64,000 nt of DNA from an uncultured Paraglaciecola sp. (GTDB taxonomy: Bacteria > Pseudomonadota > Gammaproteobacteria > Enterobacterales > Alteromonadaceae): contig NZ_CAKZKO010000037.1 in NCBI RefSeq assembly GCF_937123705.1, forward strand, positions 184,961 to 248,960, given 5' to 3'. Below, piece by piece: positions 16,039 to 25,877 of the stretch (within the stretch, counting starts at the first letter, position 1; each line of letters starts with the position of its first letter). Both the position numbers and the translations under genes were made by a program. The notes under the pieces are model-generated. The model made no database searches. It was not told where the DNA came from and saw nothing but the letters and a program-made list of their open reading frames with translations.

Positions 16039-16518
16039 TTAACAATTCCAACAGAATTCTGAAGCATTATAGGTACCGTTGTTATTGGCATCCCATGCTC
16101 TGCGCCCGTCGCTATAAAAACCAACATTACCGTCGCCGGCTTGGGGGGTTCCCGATACAGGCTTAGCTTCAAGCAGGTAGGCACTACCTGAAGCTTCACT
16201 GATGTATAAATCATATTTGCGATTGGCATAGGGCTCTGCTGATGGCGAGTGCTGATGAAAAATATCAGGCTTACCCGTATCAGCAGCTGATTCTGCCGCG
16301 CCTTGGTAACTAAAACTAGCGGCTTTATGTCGCTCCATCGCAGCGGCAAGGCTGACTAAATCAGCTTGAGCCGCACCACGATTTGTGTCCACCATAAACC
16401 CTTGATAGCTAGGGTAAGCAATAGTCGTGATAATGCCAATAATGGCGACCACTATCATTAGCTCGATTAATGTAAATCCTTTTTGAGCTTTATTTGTAAC
16501 ATTTAGAACTGTTTTCAT
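16039..16518 (-). CDS. pilE: Type IV pilin-like protein PilE
   Basis: Start ATG 16518 overlaps the pilY1 stop (ATGA), which favours it over ATG 16542. The prepilin leader ends in KAQKG, followed by FTLIELMIVVAIIGII with Glu5, so PilD cleavage and N-methylation are expected. Two cysteines in the last five residues (FCWNC) are unusual in spacing. It is the last gene of the pilV-pilW-pilX-pilY1-pilE operon, the same order as in Pseudomonas and other gammaproteobacteria. Product is a minor pilin involved in pilus assembly. Confidence 0.93.
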   Translation of the reverse strand: MKTVLNVTNKAQKGFTLIELMIVVAIIGIITTIAYPSYQGFMVDTNRGAAQADLVSLAAAMERHKAASFSYQGAAESAADTGKPDIFHQHSPSAEPYANRKYDLYISEASGSAYLLEAKPVSGTPQAGDGNVGFYSDGRRAWDANNNGTYNASEFCWNC

Positions 16519-19500
16519 GGTCTTTCCGTTTCTGTTTGCCAACTGCTTTTTTGTACTCGTTCAAAATAGCTGTGAATATTCTCAGCTAAACACTCGAAGT
16601 CTGAGCCACATTCTACTTTGTTTCCATCCTCATCAACATCGATAACGGTGGACGCACATTCAGTTCCTAAGCAGATAATAGGTTTAATAATATCTTCAAT
16701 TAGTATTTTGGTATCGGGAGCTATTCCGGTTTGCTTTAACTGTGCAAAGCGATCATCGTGTAACTGAGTACCATCTTGATTTAGATCGACAACTGAGTTG
16801 CCATTGATAAGTTCAACCAAGTATGCACGACTGTTACCAGTAGGCGGAGCGCATTCACTTTCACTAGCCGTAGCTGGCAAGTAAGTGGTAAAAATCACTT
16901 GATAATCCAAAATCAGTGGCGAGGCGAGAACCTTCTCCCCTCCCGTACCTAGTCTAATGTACCAACCCTGAGCTTCGGAAAATTCATCGTGAGCTAATTC
17001 TTGCACATCGCTATCTGAGGATGTGAGAAGATGATCGGTAGCATCATACAGATCACCCAATCCTAATGGCGTAGCAGGTAGGGCAAAGTTTCCATTGATA
17101 TCCAGTGTAAATACACCTTCATCTTTTATCATGTAAAATTGATCACTGATTACAGTATTTAATGGATGAGCTCGGTAACCAGTACCCTGCACGACCGCAT
17201 AATAGTGATCACTACCTAGACTGATCTCAGATACATCTGGGCCATAGAAAAAGCGTCTGTTATCTTCTTGGAGATCGCCACCAAAATTAGCAAGGAGCCC
17301 ACCTGTCACTAAATTGCTTACTGATTCACCATTGTGAATATCTAACCTAAACAATTGACCTCCCATATCTGCGACATACATATGATCGGCAAGCCCATCA
17401 TTTTCGCGGTCAATAACAGAAATCCTTGCAGGAATACTGTAGCCCATTTCAGGTAAGTTTAAATCTGCGTTTTCGTCACTTGCTGACCATAACAACTGAC
17501 CGGTATCTGCATCAACAATAAACACAGAGTTACCAACCGAATCAGGACTTCTAAGTAATTTATTGTCTTGATCTTCGTCATACCCACCACCAAATATCAA
17601 TACATCTTTACTAATGCCACCTACTTTAATCTTGGTCACTGTAGGTTTCGACCAAGTTTGCCCTAAGTTTGCAAAATCACCGGTTCCGCCCGCTATTTTG
17701 AACATCAGCCTTGGATTAGTTTTGCTCGTAATATCAAAAGCATAGTAGTTGTTACCGCCACGGCGCATACCAACATACAAATATATGTTGCTACCCACTG
17801 TTCTTAAAACCATATCTCCATCTAATCCATAAATATGAGAGAAAGTCGAATTATCGAGATAGAGATCATGCAAATTATTTAGTAAATCTTTTGGTATAAC
17901 GGCAAAGTTTTCTTCCCCTGTTGAGGGATCAAAGGAATGCAAGAAACCATGGTTAGTGGCCACAAACACCGCACTGTCGGTCAGGGAATAGTTAACGATG
18001 ACAGGTTGTGAATGAATAGGGTCACCCATAGTTTTCCTTGCGTCAGTTGTGCTGCCATTAGCGTTATCGTCTTTAACATCAACACCTCGCGCCCATTTCA
18101 ATACGGTTTCGCGGGTGGCGTTAGGATTAGCCGTTGCACCTACAGCTAAGTCTGCCACAGTTAAGCTAGTGTTGTTTTCATGTAATAGATTTGCAGTTTT
18201 AATAATGGTACCCACGCCATCAAAAGCATAGGCACTACGAGGTAACCCCATTTTACCCGCAGTTCCCCCCTCTCGAACATCATTCCCGTCTGCTAAAAGA
18301 GACCAAAAGCTGTGAGCGCTATCATTGAAGAACCCAGTTACGCTGTCCACCGCATTTAAGCCATTCTTATCCATAATATCCGAGCCATCTAATCGATATC
18401 GTTTAACATTTCCTGGCCAAATCGCCCCTTCTGCTGGCTTAAATAATGCAAAATATAACTCATCATTATGGGTCAATCGGTTAAGCTGGTTTACCGCCAC
18501 ACCTGGTGACACAAAAGTGGCATTTACATCTTTCACGGTTTTTAATATCGACTGGAAAACACCCACTAAGTCCTCAGAGTTTTCAGCTGTGTAGAAGTCA
18601 CCATTACCGTTAATCGCTAAGTTATTTAAAAAGGAGTTGGCCGTTGCGCCTGCCGCAAAGCCAATTGTGTGGGTGAACACTCGCGCATCTATTTTAGAAT
18701 CATCACCATCGCTAATATTTTTAACAAGGTCCACACCGCATTTTTCACCACCAGAACCGCTACAGGACTTCCCTAGCAAGGCTGAGATTTCAGTCACACT
18801 ATGATTGTTATTTGCGACCCCATCAGATAACAAAACGATGTGATTGTTAGTTTGACAAACTTGATCAGTTATTGGACTGATATAGTCAGCACCTGATGGA
18901 ATATATTGATTTTTACAATCACTACTGCTTAAATTTTCAACTGTACAACCTGAAGGTAAAACCGAATCATCCCCAACATAAGACAGTCTATGACTTACAC
19001 GGGTGTTTTGACGAACTGTATTTGAAACAGTGGATTCACCGCGTTTTTTTCCATAATAAACAGGTAGACCACCATAATAACTGGCAGCTTCGTACAAGGT
19101 ATCCACTATAGGAGTTTGTCCACTGGCGCTTAAAGAATCAACCTGACTGACAAGATGCTCCCGTACGGTTGAGGTACTACCAGGTGTAGCACTTCCTTCA
19201 TATTCTATGACCAATCTAACGGTAGATGATGGCTTTCCGTTATAAGTGTAGGCGCCGCGAGACCCGACAAAATTGGAGAAAACAAACATCATATCATTAC
19301 CAATATTCCAACCACCGCGGTTAACAATTTGTTGAACAATGCTAGTTACAGGAGGGCTCTGATAGGTATCATTTTTAAGCCATTGGGGGATGCCAGTCCA
19401 GGCAACAGATGCCGTTTTTGGTTTATCTCGTAACAAATATCTAGGGTAGGATTTAAAACTACTAGGATCATTTTGATTCACGCCAGAGATATTAAAACTA

Positions 19501-20597
19501 GCAGTAGAAGTGGAACTATTGGTATTCGCTGTAAACTCCAAGTACGCATTGCTAACAGTCGCACCTTGAGGCAACCCGATTTTCCTAAATCTAACCCCGA
19601 TATACTTGTTCGAAGTACTTTTAAATGACAACTCTGTACCTGTAGATTCATAACCATCATTACGCTCTTCGGCATTGTTTTTCTGTGAATCGACTTGATA
19701 ACTTAACTTACCCTTCACACAACCCGTTGCCGTTGTATCATCGTATACCACTACTAGTTGTGGAGTGAGACCTTCACCGTCTTCATATGCAGGTGACACA
19801 CGAGCACTACTGGCCCCTAGCCCTTGGCCTTCAACTAAAATATTTAGGGCGTTACCACCACACCAACTTGCTTGATCAACAATTTCTTGGATAACACTGC
19901 TTAAATCAGGGGATACTAAGGTGTCACCGGATTCAGGCCAGTTATTATCTGTATCCCACAGCACTGAATTCGTGGTTTTAATTCGATCCGATATATCATT
20001 ATTGGTGTTGCTAAAAGTCGTTGAATCACCAACCAGCTCACCACTAAACGTTAAGTCTGTTGCGCCGAGATTTGGCTCATGTGAGCTAAATCGAATATAG
20101 GCACGGGTTACTACTGCTCCTCGAGGTATATTTAGATCTTGATAACGAAGACCTAAGGTCACTGTATTGGTACCGTCTGATAACTTTAGTCTATTACTGG
20201 AGGTATTAACCGATGACGATATTTCATAGGCATCATCAGTGTCTTGTGAAATAGAAGTAATAATTTCAGGAGAAACAGGATCATCTATGGGTCTAACGGG
20301 ATATAAAACGGGGCCACCAAAATCTGAAAAACGCATTAATCCAGCATTGATATTAGTGACGGAATTAAGGGTTTCTTTTAGGGCATTTTGCACACGCAAC
20401 ATTCTGGACTGAGTGCCACCATCTTTCCCTCCCATACTACCCGACGTATCCATGATAAAGAGTACATTTGGATTAAAAGTGACCTCATTACCTGCATTGC
20501 CAAGGTATATTTCGGTGTCATCGGCACTTACTAGCTGGCTAAAGATGGTCAAGCTCGTCGCTAAACCTATTGCTAAAATTCTGTTAATATTTTTCAT
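16515..20597 (-). CDS. pilY1: PilY1, tip-associated type IV pilus assembly/adhesion protein
   Basis: Using ATG 20597 the protein has 1360 residues and starts with a signal peptide (MKNINRILAIGLATSLTIFS). GTG 20609 is an alternative start. DTSGSMG (Asp about 50) is a von Willebrand A-type metal site. A long region then carries beta-sandwich repeats inserted in the A domain. The C-terminal half is the PilC/PilY1 beta-propeller, with a calcium-loop-like IDRENDGLADHMYVAD. PilY1 promotes pilus extension and surface contact together with the minor pilins encoded upstream. The stop overlaps pilE. Confidence 0.95.
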   Translation of the reverse strand: MKNINRILAIGLATSLTIFSQLVSADDTEIYLGNAGNEVTFNPNVLFIMDTSGSMGGKDGGTQSRMLRVQNALKETLNSVTNINAGLMRFSDFGGPVLYPVRPIDDPVSPEIITSISQDTDDAYEISSSVNTSSNRLKLSDGTNTVTLGLRYQDLNIPRGAVVTRAYIRFSSHEPNLGATDLTFSGELVGDSTTFSNTNNDISDRIKTTNSVLWDTDNNWPESGDTLVSPDLSSVIQEIVDQASWCGGNALNILVEGQGLGASSARVSPAYEDGEGLTPQLVVVYDDTTATGCVKGKLSYQVDSQKNNAEERNDGYESTGTELSFKSTSNKYIGVRFRKIGLPQGATVSNAYLEFTANTNSSTSTASFNISGVNQNDPSSFKSYPRYLLRDKPKTASVAWTGIPQWLKNDTYQSPPVTSIVQQIVNRGGWNIGNDMMFVFSNFVGSRGAYTYNGKPSSTVRLVIEYEGSATPGSTSTVREHLVSQVDSLSASGQTPIVDTLYEAASYYGGLPVYYGKKRGESTVSNTVRQNTRVSHRLSYVGDDSVLPSGCTVENLSSSDCKNQYIPSGADYISPITDQVCQTNNHIVLLSDGVANNNHSVTEISALLGKSCSGSGGEKCGVDLVKNISDGDDSKIDARVFTHTIGFAAGATANSFLNNLAINGNGDFYTAENSEDLVGVFQSILKTVKDVNATFVSPGVAVNQLNRLTHNDELYFALFKPAEGAIWPGNVKRYRLDGSDIMDKNGLNAVDSVTGFFNDSAHSFWSLLADGNDVREGGTAGKMGLPRSAYAFDGVGTIIKTANLLHENNTSLTVADLAVGATANPNATRETVLKWARGVDVKDDNANGSTTDARKTMGDPIHSQPVIVNYSLTDSAVFVATNHGFLHSFDPSTGEENFAVIPKDLLNNLHDLYLDNSTFSHIYGLDGDMVLRTVGSNIYLYVGMRRGGNNYYAFDITSKTNPRLMFKIAGGTGDFANLGQTWSKPTVTKIKVGGISKDVLIFGGGYDEDQDNKLLRSPDSVGNSVFIVDADTGQLLWSASDENADLNLPEMGYSIPARISVIDRENDGLADHMYVADMGGQLFRLDIHNGESVSNLVTGGLLANFGGDLQEDNRRFFYGPDVSEISLGSDHYYAVVQGTGYRAHPLNTVISDQFYMIKDEGVFTLDINGNFALPATPLGLGDLYDATDHLLTSSDSDVQELAHDEFSEAQGWYIRLGTGGEKVLASPLILDYQVIFTTYLPATASESECAPPTGNSRAYLVELINGNSVVDLNQDGTQLHDDRFAQLKQTGIAPDTKILIEDIIKPIICLGTECASTVIDVDEDGNKVECGSDFECLAENIHSYFERVQKSSWQTETERP

Positions 20598-20609
20598 GAT
20601 AAACACCAC

Positions 20610-21191
20610 TTATTGAGTTGCTGGCGCAAACACTGATGCATTGACAGAATTTGCCACTGCGTAATTACTATCGTCCATTTGCCCACACCCTCTTACAATA
20701 AAGATATGACAACTGATATTACTTCCACCTATTACGTTGCTTGAGCCAACACATGGTTGCTCACGGACAAAGGCCGCACGAGACCAACTTTGCACCACAG
20801 GTTTATCGGTGTAATTTCCTGGAATGATATGTTGGGTATTTTTTGTTAAACCATTTTTAGTCAGGATCCTGTTGGTCCAAGTTTCGTCATTAAAACAACT
20901 CAAATCTTGCGCCCCTAGGTCTAAAAGGGTTCCCGATCTTGCGGCTGACAATGGGTCGTCTCTTGCTGTGTCACTAAGAAGCGCTTCATCTTCAGATTCA
21001 AACATAACAGCAGCGATAGCTGATTCTGCTGCATCAAATGAAAGTGAGCGTTTTTCCATGGATGTGGCCATCTTAGTTTGCATCAAGCTACTTGAGACAG
21101 AAGACACCCCCAAGATGGTGAGACTCATGAGTATTAGTAAAGAAAATACCATGACCATGCCAGAATTTTTGTGTTTAGATAGATAGTTCAT
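20610..21191 (-). CDS. pilX: Minor pilin assembly protein PilX
   Basis: A 193-residue protein with a short cytoplasmic N-terminus, one hydrophobic helix (GMVMVFSLLILMSLTILGVS) and AAESAIAAVMFES, the PilX N-terminal signature. Gly-Met replaces the usual Gly-Phe at the processing point, as in other PilX proteins. It starts inside the end of pilW (4-bp overlap) and is followed closely by pilY1. It is a subunit of the pilus-initiating minor pilin complex. Confidence 0.9.
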   Translation of the reverse strand: MNYLSKHKNSGMVMVFSLLILMSLTILGVSSVSSSLMQTKMATSMEKRSLSFDAAESAIAAVMFESEDEALLSDTARDDPLSAARSGTLLDLGAQDLSCFNDETWTNRILTKNGLTKNTQHIIPGNYTDKPVVQSWSRAAFVREQPCVGSSNVIGGSNISCHIFIVRGCGQMDDSNYAVANSVNASVFAPATQ

Positions 21192-22048
21192 ATATTTCTA
21201 CTTCGAGCGAAATTTTTGCTGTTACGCAAAGTGATTGTGGTTTCAAACTGTTTGTACAACCGCTCTTCAGATGGTTGTATCGGGTCTTCATTTAATAGTT
21301 TGAATCTAGGAACAGGGCTGATTGATACTTCAGAATCCGCTTTGAGCAATAATGCAATGCGAATAGCCACCACTAAGGCGCCTGCAGCCTTTTCAGCGCC
21401 TAAGGTGTCTGCGTCGATAAATTTCACCGGCCTTGCAGAGTTGTCTTTTGAAGCAATATTATCTGTAATGCCATATTGAACCTGAAAACTGATGACGTCA
21501 TCTAACAATGTATAAGCATCATCATCCTCAACTGACACTTCTTGCCCCCTTAACACTCTGCCATTATATCCTTTACATTTTAACGAAGTTCCTTCTAAGA
21601 AATATTCGTTGACTACCAAAAATTCCTCATTGAGTGCATAACCATGAGTCGCGCCTCTACAGTCCTGACTTGCCTGCAGTGTGACCATCAAGGTATCACT
21701 AGTCACCCCCGCCCCTTCTATAGCCCCTTTATCAAGGCCATTAGAAAAGTCTCCCAACACTGGGATGGGGTTGTTTTGAGCAAACGCGGCTTCAACCACT
21801 ATATCAACATCATTATTTAGCTCAGGGCGCAACATATCGTAACGTCCAGTCATAATTAAATCGTTTCGTAATCTTGCGATAATAAAGCGGCCATTCTCTT
21901 GAACAGATGCGATTGATCGATTTAAACGCTCGGTTGAATTATTACTAATCATCACCTGAACGACAGCAGCAGAAATAATCAGACCTAATGTCAGTGAAAT
22001 CATTAGCTCAACTAAGGTGAAACCTCTTTGTTTGTCATAATTTCTCAT
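21188..22048 (-). CDS. pilW: Minor pilin PilW
   Basis: A 286-residue minor pilin. The leader MRNYDKQRG precedes FTLVELMISLTLGLIISAAV, with Glu5. SIASVQENGRFIIARLRNDLIMTGRYD is the PilW signature. It overlaps pilV upstream and pilX downstream by 4 bp each. It is expected to sit in the tip complex with PilV, PilX and PilY1. Confidence 0.93.
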   Translation of the reverse strand: MRNYDKQRGFTLVELMISLTLGLIISAAVVQVMISNNSTERLNRSIASVQENGRFIIARLRNDLIMTGRYDMLRPELNNDVDIVVEAAFAQNNPIPVLGDFSNGLDKGAIEGAGVTSDTLMVTLQASQDCRGATHGYALNEEFLVVNEYFLEGTSLKCKGYNGRVLRGQEVSVEDDDAYTLLDDVISFQVQYGITDNIASKDNSARPVKFIDADTLGAEKAAGALVVAIRIALLLKADSEVSISPVPRFKLLNEDPIQPSEERLYKQFETTITLRNSKNFARSRNI

Positions 22049-22677
22049 AATGTTACATCCACTGAAACGCAGTCATGGGGTAGGGTTTCATCAACATTAC
22101 AATCAGCATTTAAGGTTCGTTCAATACCTTGCCAGCTTTCTACTGGCCAACTTAAGATAACAATATGCTTTGAGCCTACGCTACAAGAATCAGTATCGGC
22201 TACATTCTTATCTTCTTCACAGCTTAGGTTAATTTTTAATTCTGGATTGGCCGCAACCGCTGAGCAGGACACCTCGTACGCATCAAATACAGCGAGTTGC
22301 GCTGCGGTACAAGTGAGTGTATTGCAATCAGGGATTGCGACGGGACGCTCAATACAGTAACAAGCATGTGGCAACCCACTGGCACAAGACATATTTGCAA
22401 AATTATATAAGTCTTCGTCAAAATAATCGTTATGCACTACTAATCCTTTACCTAAGGGTGAGAATACCGCACTAGATCTTAAACGTTCAGTTAACTGTTG
22501 AGCAACCAACACAGATTGGGAGCGACTTAGTGCTTCAGAGTTAGTAAAGGAGCCAACAAACTGCAAATAGGCGACACCAAGCAAGCCCACTGATAAAATA
22601 AACAAAGTTACCAGCACTTCAATCATGCCTACACCTTGTTGATTATATGGATACTGTTGTCTTGGTGTGCTCTTCAC
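22045..22677 (-). CDS. pilV: Minor pilin PilV
   Basis: The prepilin leader ends in QQG and is followed by VGMIEVLVTLFILSVGLLG with Glu5. GTG 22677 gives a 15-residue leader and fits this best; GTG 22689 is also possible, while an upstream ATG at 22857 would add an implausible 60 residues. Residues after the helix (LQFVGSFTNSEALSRSQSVLVAQQLTERLR) match PilV. Eight or more cysteines in the C-terminal half suggest disulphides. First gene of the pilVWXY1E operon; about 250 bp upstream contain no gene. Confidence 0.88.
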   Translation of the reverse strand: MKSTPRQQYPYNQQGVGMIEVLVTLFILSVGLLGVAYLQFVGSFTNSEALSRSQSVLVAQQLTERLRSSAVFSPLGKGLVVHNDYFDEDLYNFANMSCASGLPHACYCIERPVAIPDCNTLTCTAAQLAVFDAYEVSCSAVAANPELKINLSCEEDKNVADTDSCSVGSKHIVILSWPVESWQGIERTLNADCNVDETLPHDCVSVDVTL

Positions 22678-22927
22678 GTTTATTCTCACTCTGGTTGCAA
22701 AACATAAATTTTCAAATAATTGCCTAGATAAAGCTATGACTAGATAGTAGCTAAAATTATCAAGCAGTAGGTTATTAGTAGGGGAATAAAGGTATATATT
22801 TTGAATGGTTAAGTATGAAATATCACAATAAACACTTTTAAAACAATAGATTATCACCTAGTTACTTGACATAAAGCATAGTGGATTTTCAGGTTGCTGC
22901 TCTTAACTGAATGAATTATTTTTAGCC

Positions 22928-23497
22928 TTAAGGTATGGCGAGTGTACTTGGCAATCGATACTTAGCATGAAAGCTTGATGCTTGTGCAACAGGGGCGATA
23001 TACCCAAACATATCCAATTGCTTACTATCGCCACTGGTATCCATCCAAGTAACCATAACCTTCACACTTTTTAAATCGGCGAATCGGCCCTTTTTAGTTG
23101 GAAAAAACGGGGCACCAAACTTTACCCAAGTATCCGCAACATCATCAAAATTGGTATCGACAAAATACAAATTTTCAACTTGCCATTGAGTATCATATGT
23201 TTGCATATTGGTAGCAGACGACAGAATCACTTGTTGTTCTCCGGCTGGCGTACTGCCCCCTAAATTAGTCTCGATGCTCTGGTAGGATTTACCCCCTTCA
23301 ACATGACTAAGTTGCTGAAAATAAGATAGATCTGCTAGTTTATTTTGAGCTAACTGCAACGCTAGTCCCCTTAGATTTATTTTTGCGTCTGCGATAACGT
23401 ACTCACTTTGAAGAGTGACATAACCAGTAACACCTAACATAATAATTAACGACGCTATAGATACTTCAACCAGAGAGAAGCCCTTTTGGTTTTCCAT
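22928..23497 (-). CDS. PilV/GspI-like prepilin, second minor-pilin cluster
   Basis: A 189-residue prepilin with a very short leader (MENQKG) followed by FSLVEVSIASLIIMLGVTGYV, Glu5 present. The next segment, INLRGLALQLAQNKLADL, resembles PilV/GspI. It is the last gene of a four-gene minor-pilin operon that lacks its own pilY1. Assignment as the PilV-position subunit is based on position and helix pattern. Confidence 0.82.
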   Translation of the reverse strand: MENQKGFSLVEVSIASLIIMLGVTGYVTLQSEYVIADAKINLRGLALQLAQNKLADLSYFQQLSHVEGGKSYQSIETNLGGSTPAGEQQVILSSATNMQTYDTQWQVENLYFVDTNFDDVADTWVKFGAPFFPTKKGRFADLKSVKVMVTWMDTSGDSKQLDMFGYIAPVAQASSFHAKYRLPSTLAIP

Positions 23498-23512
23498 TAG
23501 ATTCCCCTCCTC

Positions 23513-24640
23513 TTAAAAATCATGCCAACTACCTGGTACAGAAGCGATTCTTTTTAGACTCTTATGGCTTTGTAAATTAGCCATCACATCTTCGTCAAAC
23601 ACAACGCGCGTTAGCCCGTTTTTAGTTCCCAATTGATAATTACTGACCACAGCCCCCAACACAGCACTATCGGTATGCATATTTATATCTAACACCTTAA
23701 TCGAGTTATGTGGTTTAAATGCAAACAAAAGGCCGTAAAATACAACATCGCTTTGAAACTCAACATTTCCATCGAACACTATCAATATAACTGGCGCAGT
23801 TTCATGGGCGACAAAGGTACTGGCTGCTACCTCGCAATCTCCATTTATCCATATCAGGCCCCAACTGCCGACATCTAAACTATCGCAATCTGTGAAAACA
23901 AAATCGGCTTGTTCTTGTAGCTGCTTCCATTCACCAGCTGGCACATTAAACAGATAACTAAACAGATCTATAGGAAATGTCATTGACCCATCACTTATAT
24001 CGGTATGCTTTAGATTATGATCTGAATAAGTGTTTGAGCTGCAATTTCCGGCATTAAACGCATTGACAGCACAACTATGATGAAGGGTACCGGTTAAAGT
24101 AATCATTTCATCTGTCCACAATGACAAGGGTGCAGCAGCACCTAAACCATCAGGATTGGCTGCTATTTCAAATTGACCATCAGTGCTAAACCCCTGCTTG
24201 ACTATCAAAGGAGCGCTAGGCAGGTTAAAGAGTATTGGGTACACCAAATATTGTTGAGCGACTGTGGCCTTGGCTAAGCCATCCGCTGATGTGCCTATTG
24301 CTTGTATAGTCACCAACTGACGCTTATCCAGTAAATCTTCACTGACTCCAGTAATAACAAAAGTACTGTTATCACCTAAGCTGCCCGTAATCTCACTATC
24401 AGGCCATAACTTATGGCTATTGAGCACCGCCAATCCTTGGTTGAGTCCTGCATTGGCTGATGCTTGTGCCCATTTCTGATTTTGAGTATTTAACAGGATT
24501 TGATGTTCAAATGACTGTATTTTTCCCGTATATAGGGTAACAAGAGTCACCATAACCAATAACAACACTACTGTTAACAATATCGCCGCGCCTTTCTGAT
24601 TTTTAACGCTAATGTTATTTTTATACCCTTGTTTATTCAT
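23513..24640 (-). CDS. PilX-like membrane-anchored pilus protein, second cluster
   Basis: A 375-residue protein. KNQKGAAILLTVVLLLVMVTLVTLYTG is a pilin-like hydrophobic helix with a Gly-Ala processing point and no Glu5, as in PilX/GspK-like proteins. ASANAGLNQGLAVLNS parallels the PilX helix. The rest is a large soluble domain with a few cysteines that I do not recognise. It overlaps the PilW-like gene upstream by 8 bp and lies 15 bp before the PilV-like gene. Confidence 0.78.
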   Translation of the reverse strand: MNKQGYKNNISVKNQKGAAILLTVVLLLVMVTLVTLYTGKIQSFEHQILLNTQNQKWAQASANAGLNQGLAVLNSHKLWPDSEITGSLGDNSTFVITGVSEDLLDKRQLVTIQAIGTSADGLAKATVAQQYLVYPILFNLPSAPLIVKQGFSTDGQFEIAANPDGLGAAAPLSLWTDEMITLTGTLHHSCAVNAFNAGNCSSNTYSDHNLKHTDISDGSMTFPIDLFSYLFNVPAGEWKQLQEQADFVFTDCDSLDVGSWGLIWINGDCEVAASTFVAHETAPVILIVFDGNVEFQSDVVFYGLLFAFKPHNSIKVLDINMHTDSAVLGAVVSNYQLGTKNGLTRVVFDEDVMANLQSHKSLKRIASVPGSWHDF

Positions 24641-25262
24641 AGTTTTCTATCAGCACACTGGTGCTAATCCGCCTTGATATATTAGGGTGTTTTTTCAGGC
24701 GCGCCTGTAAATCAATTTTGACCCGAGCTTGAGTCATTTGCTGTTGGGTTATTTGTTCAAGACTAAAACTAAAGTCCGTTACTTGAACAACTTTAGGATC
24801 CGTTAAATCATGCCATCCTGATAAATCGCATGCACTACCATCTAAACGGATTTCAATGGCACGGTCTTTTAAACGAAAACCATAATTTTCATTATTAGGG
24901 GCGCTATCTAACACGCCATTTTTATTACGATCATAGGCAAAATTAATACAACTATTAGCTTGCTCTGCACCATATGCTGCAATGATTACGCTACCGTCAA
25001 AAGGGTTAAAGTGTCCAATTGGACTTATCACGATTTCTTTCGTATGGGCGTAATACCCAGCTCGTTTTAAATCATGGCTTATAACGGCAATAACTGCATT
25101 TAGTTCCTCTTCCAACCTAGAGGCTGCCAGTAAATTGGCGTTCAACGCGATACCATGGCCAACTAGCGAGGCCATAGCTGTTATTGATGCTAGCCCCAGA
25201 GTCATAGCAATCATCAATTCAACTAAACTATTTCCTCGCTGCTGAATAGATAGAGTTAACAT
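24633..25262 (-). CDS. PilW-like minor pilin, second cluster
   Basis: A 209-residue prepilin. The leader MLTLSIQQRG precedes NSLVELMIAMTLGLASITAM, Glu5 present. ELNAVIAVISHDLKRAGYYA is the PilW signature (compare RLRNDL..TGRY in the other cluster). It overlaps the FimT-like gene by 7 bp and the PilX-like gene by 8 bp. It is probably a second, differently specialised pilus-tip subunit. Confidence 0.87.
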   Translation of the reverse strand: MLTLSIQQRGNSLVELMIAMTLGLASITAMASLVGHGIALNANLLAASRLEEELNAVIAVISHDLKRAGYYAHTKEIVISPIGHFNPFDGSVIIAAYGAEQANSCINFAYDRNKNGVLDSAPNNENYGFRLKDRAIEIRLDGSACDLSGWHDLTDPKVVQVTDFSFSLEQITQQQMTQARVKIDLQARLKKHPNISRRISTSVLIENYE

Positions 25263-25774
25263 GGCTCATATCCCCCAATATAAGTATCCACTGCACACAC
25301 TCTAACTCGCCCCATGTTACTCAGAATCAACTTGAGTTGCTTTTCTCCGTCACCAAAAACAACAGACCCCGCATGACCAATCGCCAACCCTCGATTTCCA
25401 TCAAAAACGGCCACATTGTTAGGCCCAAATGTAACTGTGTCGATACTGACAAAGTTATAATCTGCATAAGTAACTTTTTGCTCTACGCCATCTAATGTGC
25501 ATGCATTGGCTATGGCACAATCACACAGGCCCGTGTCACTCAATGCAGCGCACCAATTTTCACCAGGTTTTAATGCTATGGTTATATCAGCACTTTTAGT
25601 GATTGCTGCCACCCGAGCTTGTTGAAACGCAAAATAGCTAGACTCGGCCGCGCCGCGCAACTGTAAGTTTTTTTGTATCCCATTAATTGCAGGTGAGCCA
25701 AGAGAAACAACAAGTACCATAATTGAGATAGTAATGAGTAATTCAAGAAGTGTTAACCCAGAAATATGATGCAT
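25256..25774 (-). CDS. fimT: FimT/GspH-like prepilin, first gene of second cluster
   Basis: Start ATG 25774 is preceded by AAGGAT at a good distance; the in-frame start at 25798 is less likely. The leader MHHISG precedes LTLLELLITISIMVLVVSLG, Glu5 present. LRGAAESSYFAFQQARVAAITKSADITI is the GspH/FimT signature. Several cysteines (CAALSDTGLCDCAIANAC) may form disulphides. Related FimT proteins bind DNA during uptake in other gammaproteobacteria; that role is not shown here. Confidence 0.87.
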   Translation of the reverse strand: MHHISGLTLLELLITISIMVLVVSLGSPAINGIQKNLQLRGAAESSYFAFQQARVAAITKSADITIALKPGENWCAALSDTGLCDCAIANACTLDGVEQKVTYADYNFVSIDTVTFGPNNVAVFDGNRGLAIGHAGSVVFGDGEKQLKLILSNMGRVRVCAVDTYIGGYEPC

Positions 25775-25877
25775 ATTGGTATCCTTACTTAGCGCCAATG
25801 TAGAATTAGCCTATAATTAAATCCCTTAACTAGAATGTAGTTCAATTTATTCAAAAACGCATACAAAAGGAATCGCT

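Noticed and set aside
16519..16542. Longer PilE start at 16542
   Set aside because: It would overlap pilY1 more deeply and lengthen the leader. ATG 16518 forms the usual ATGA junction.
22678..22857. Long N-terminal extension of PilV
   Set aside because: It would place 60 residues before the prepilin cleavage site; leaders of this class are short.
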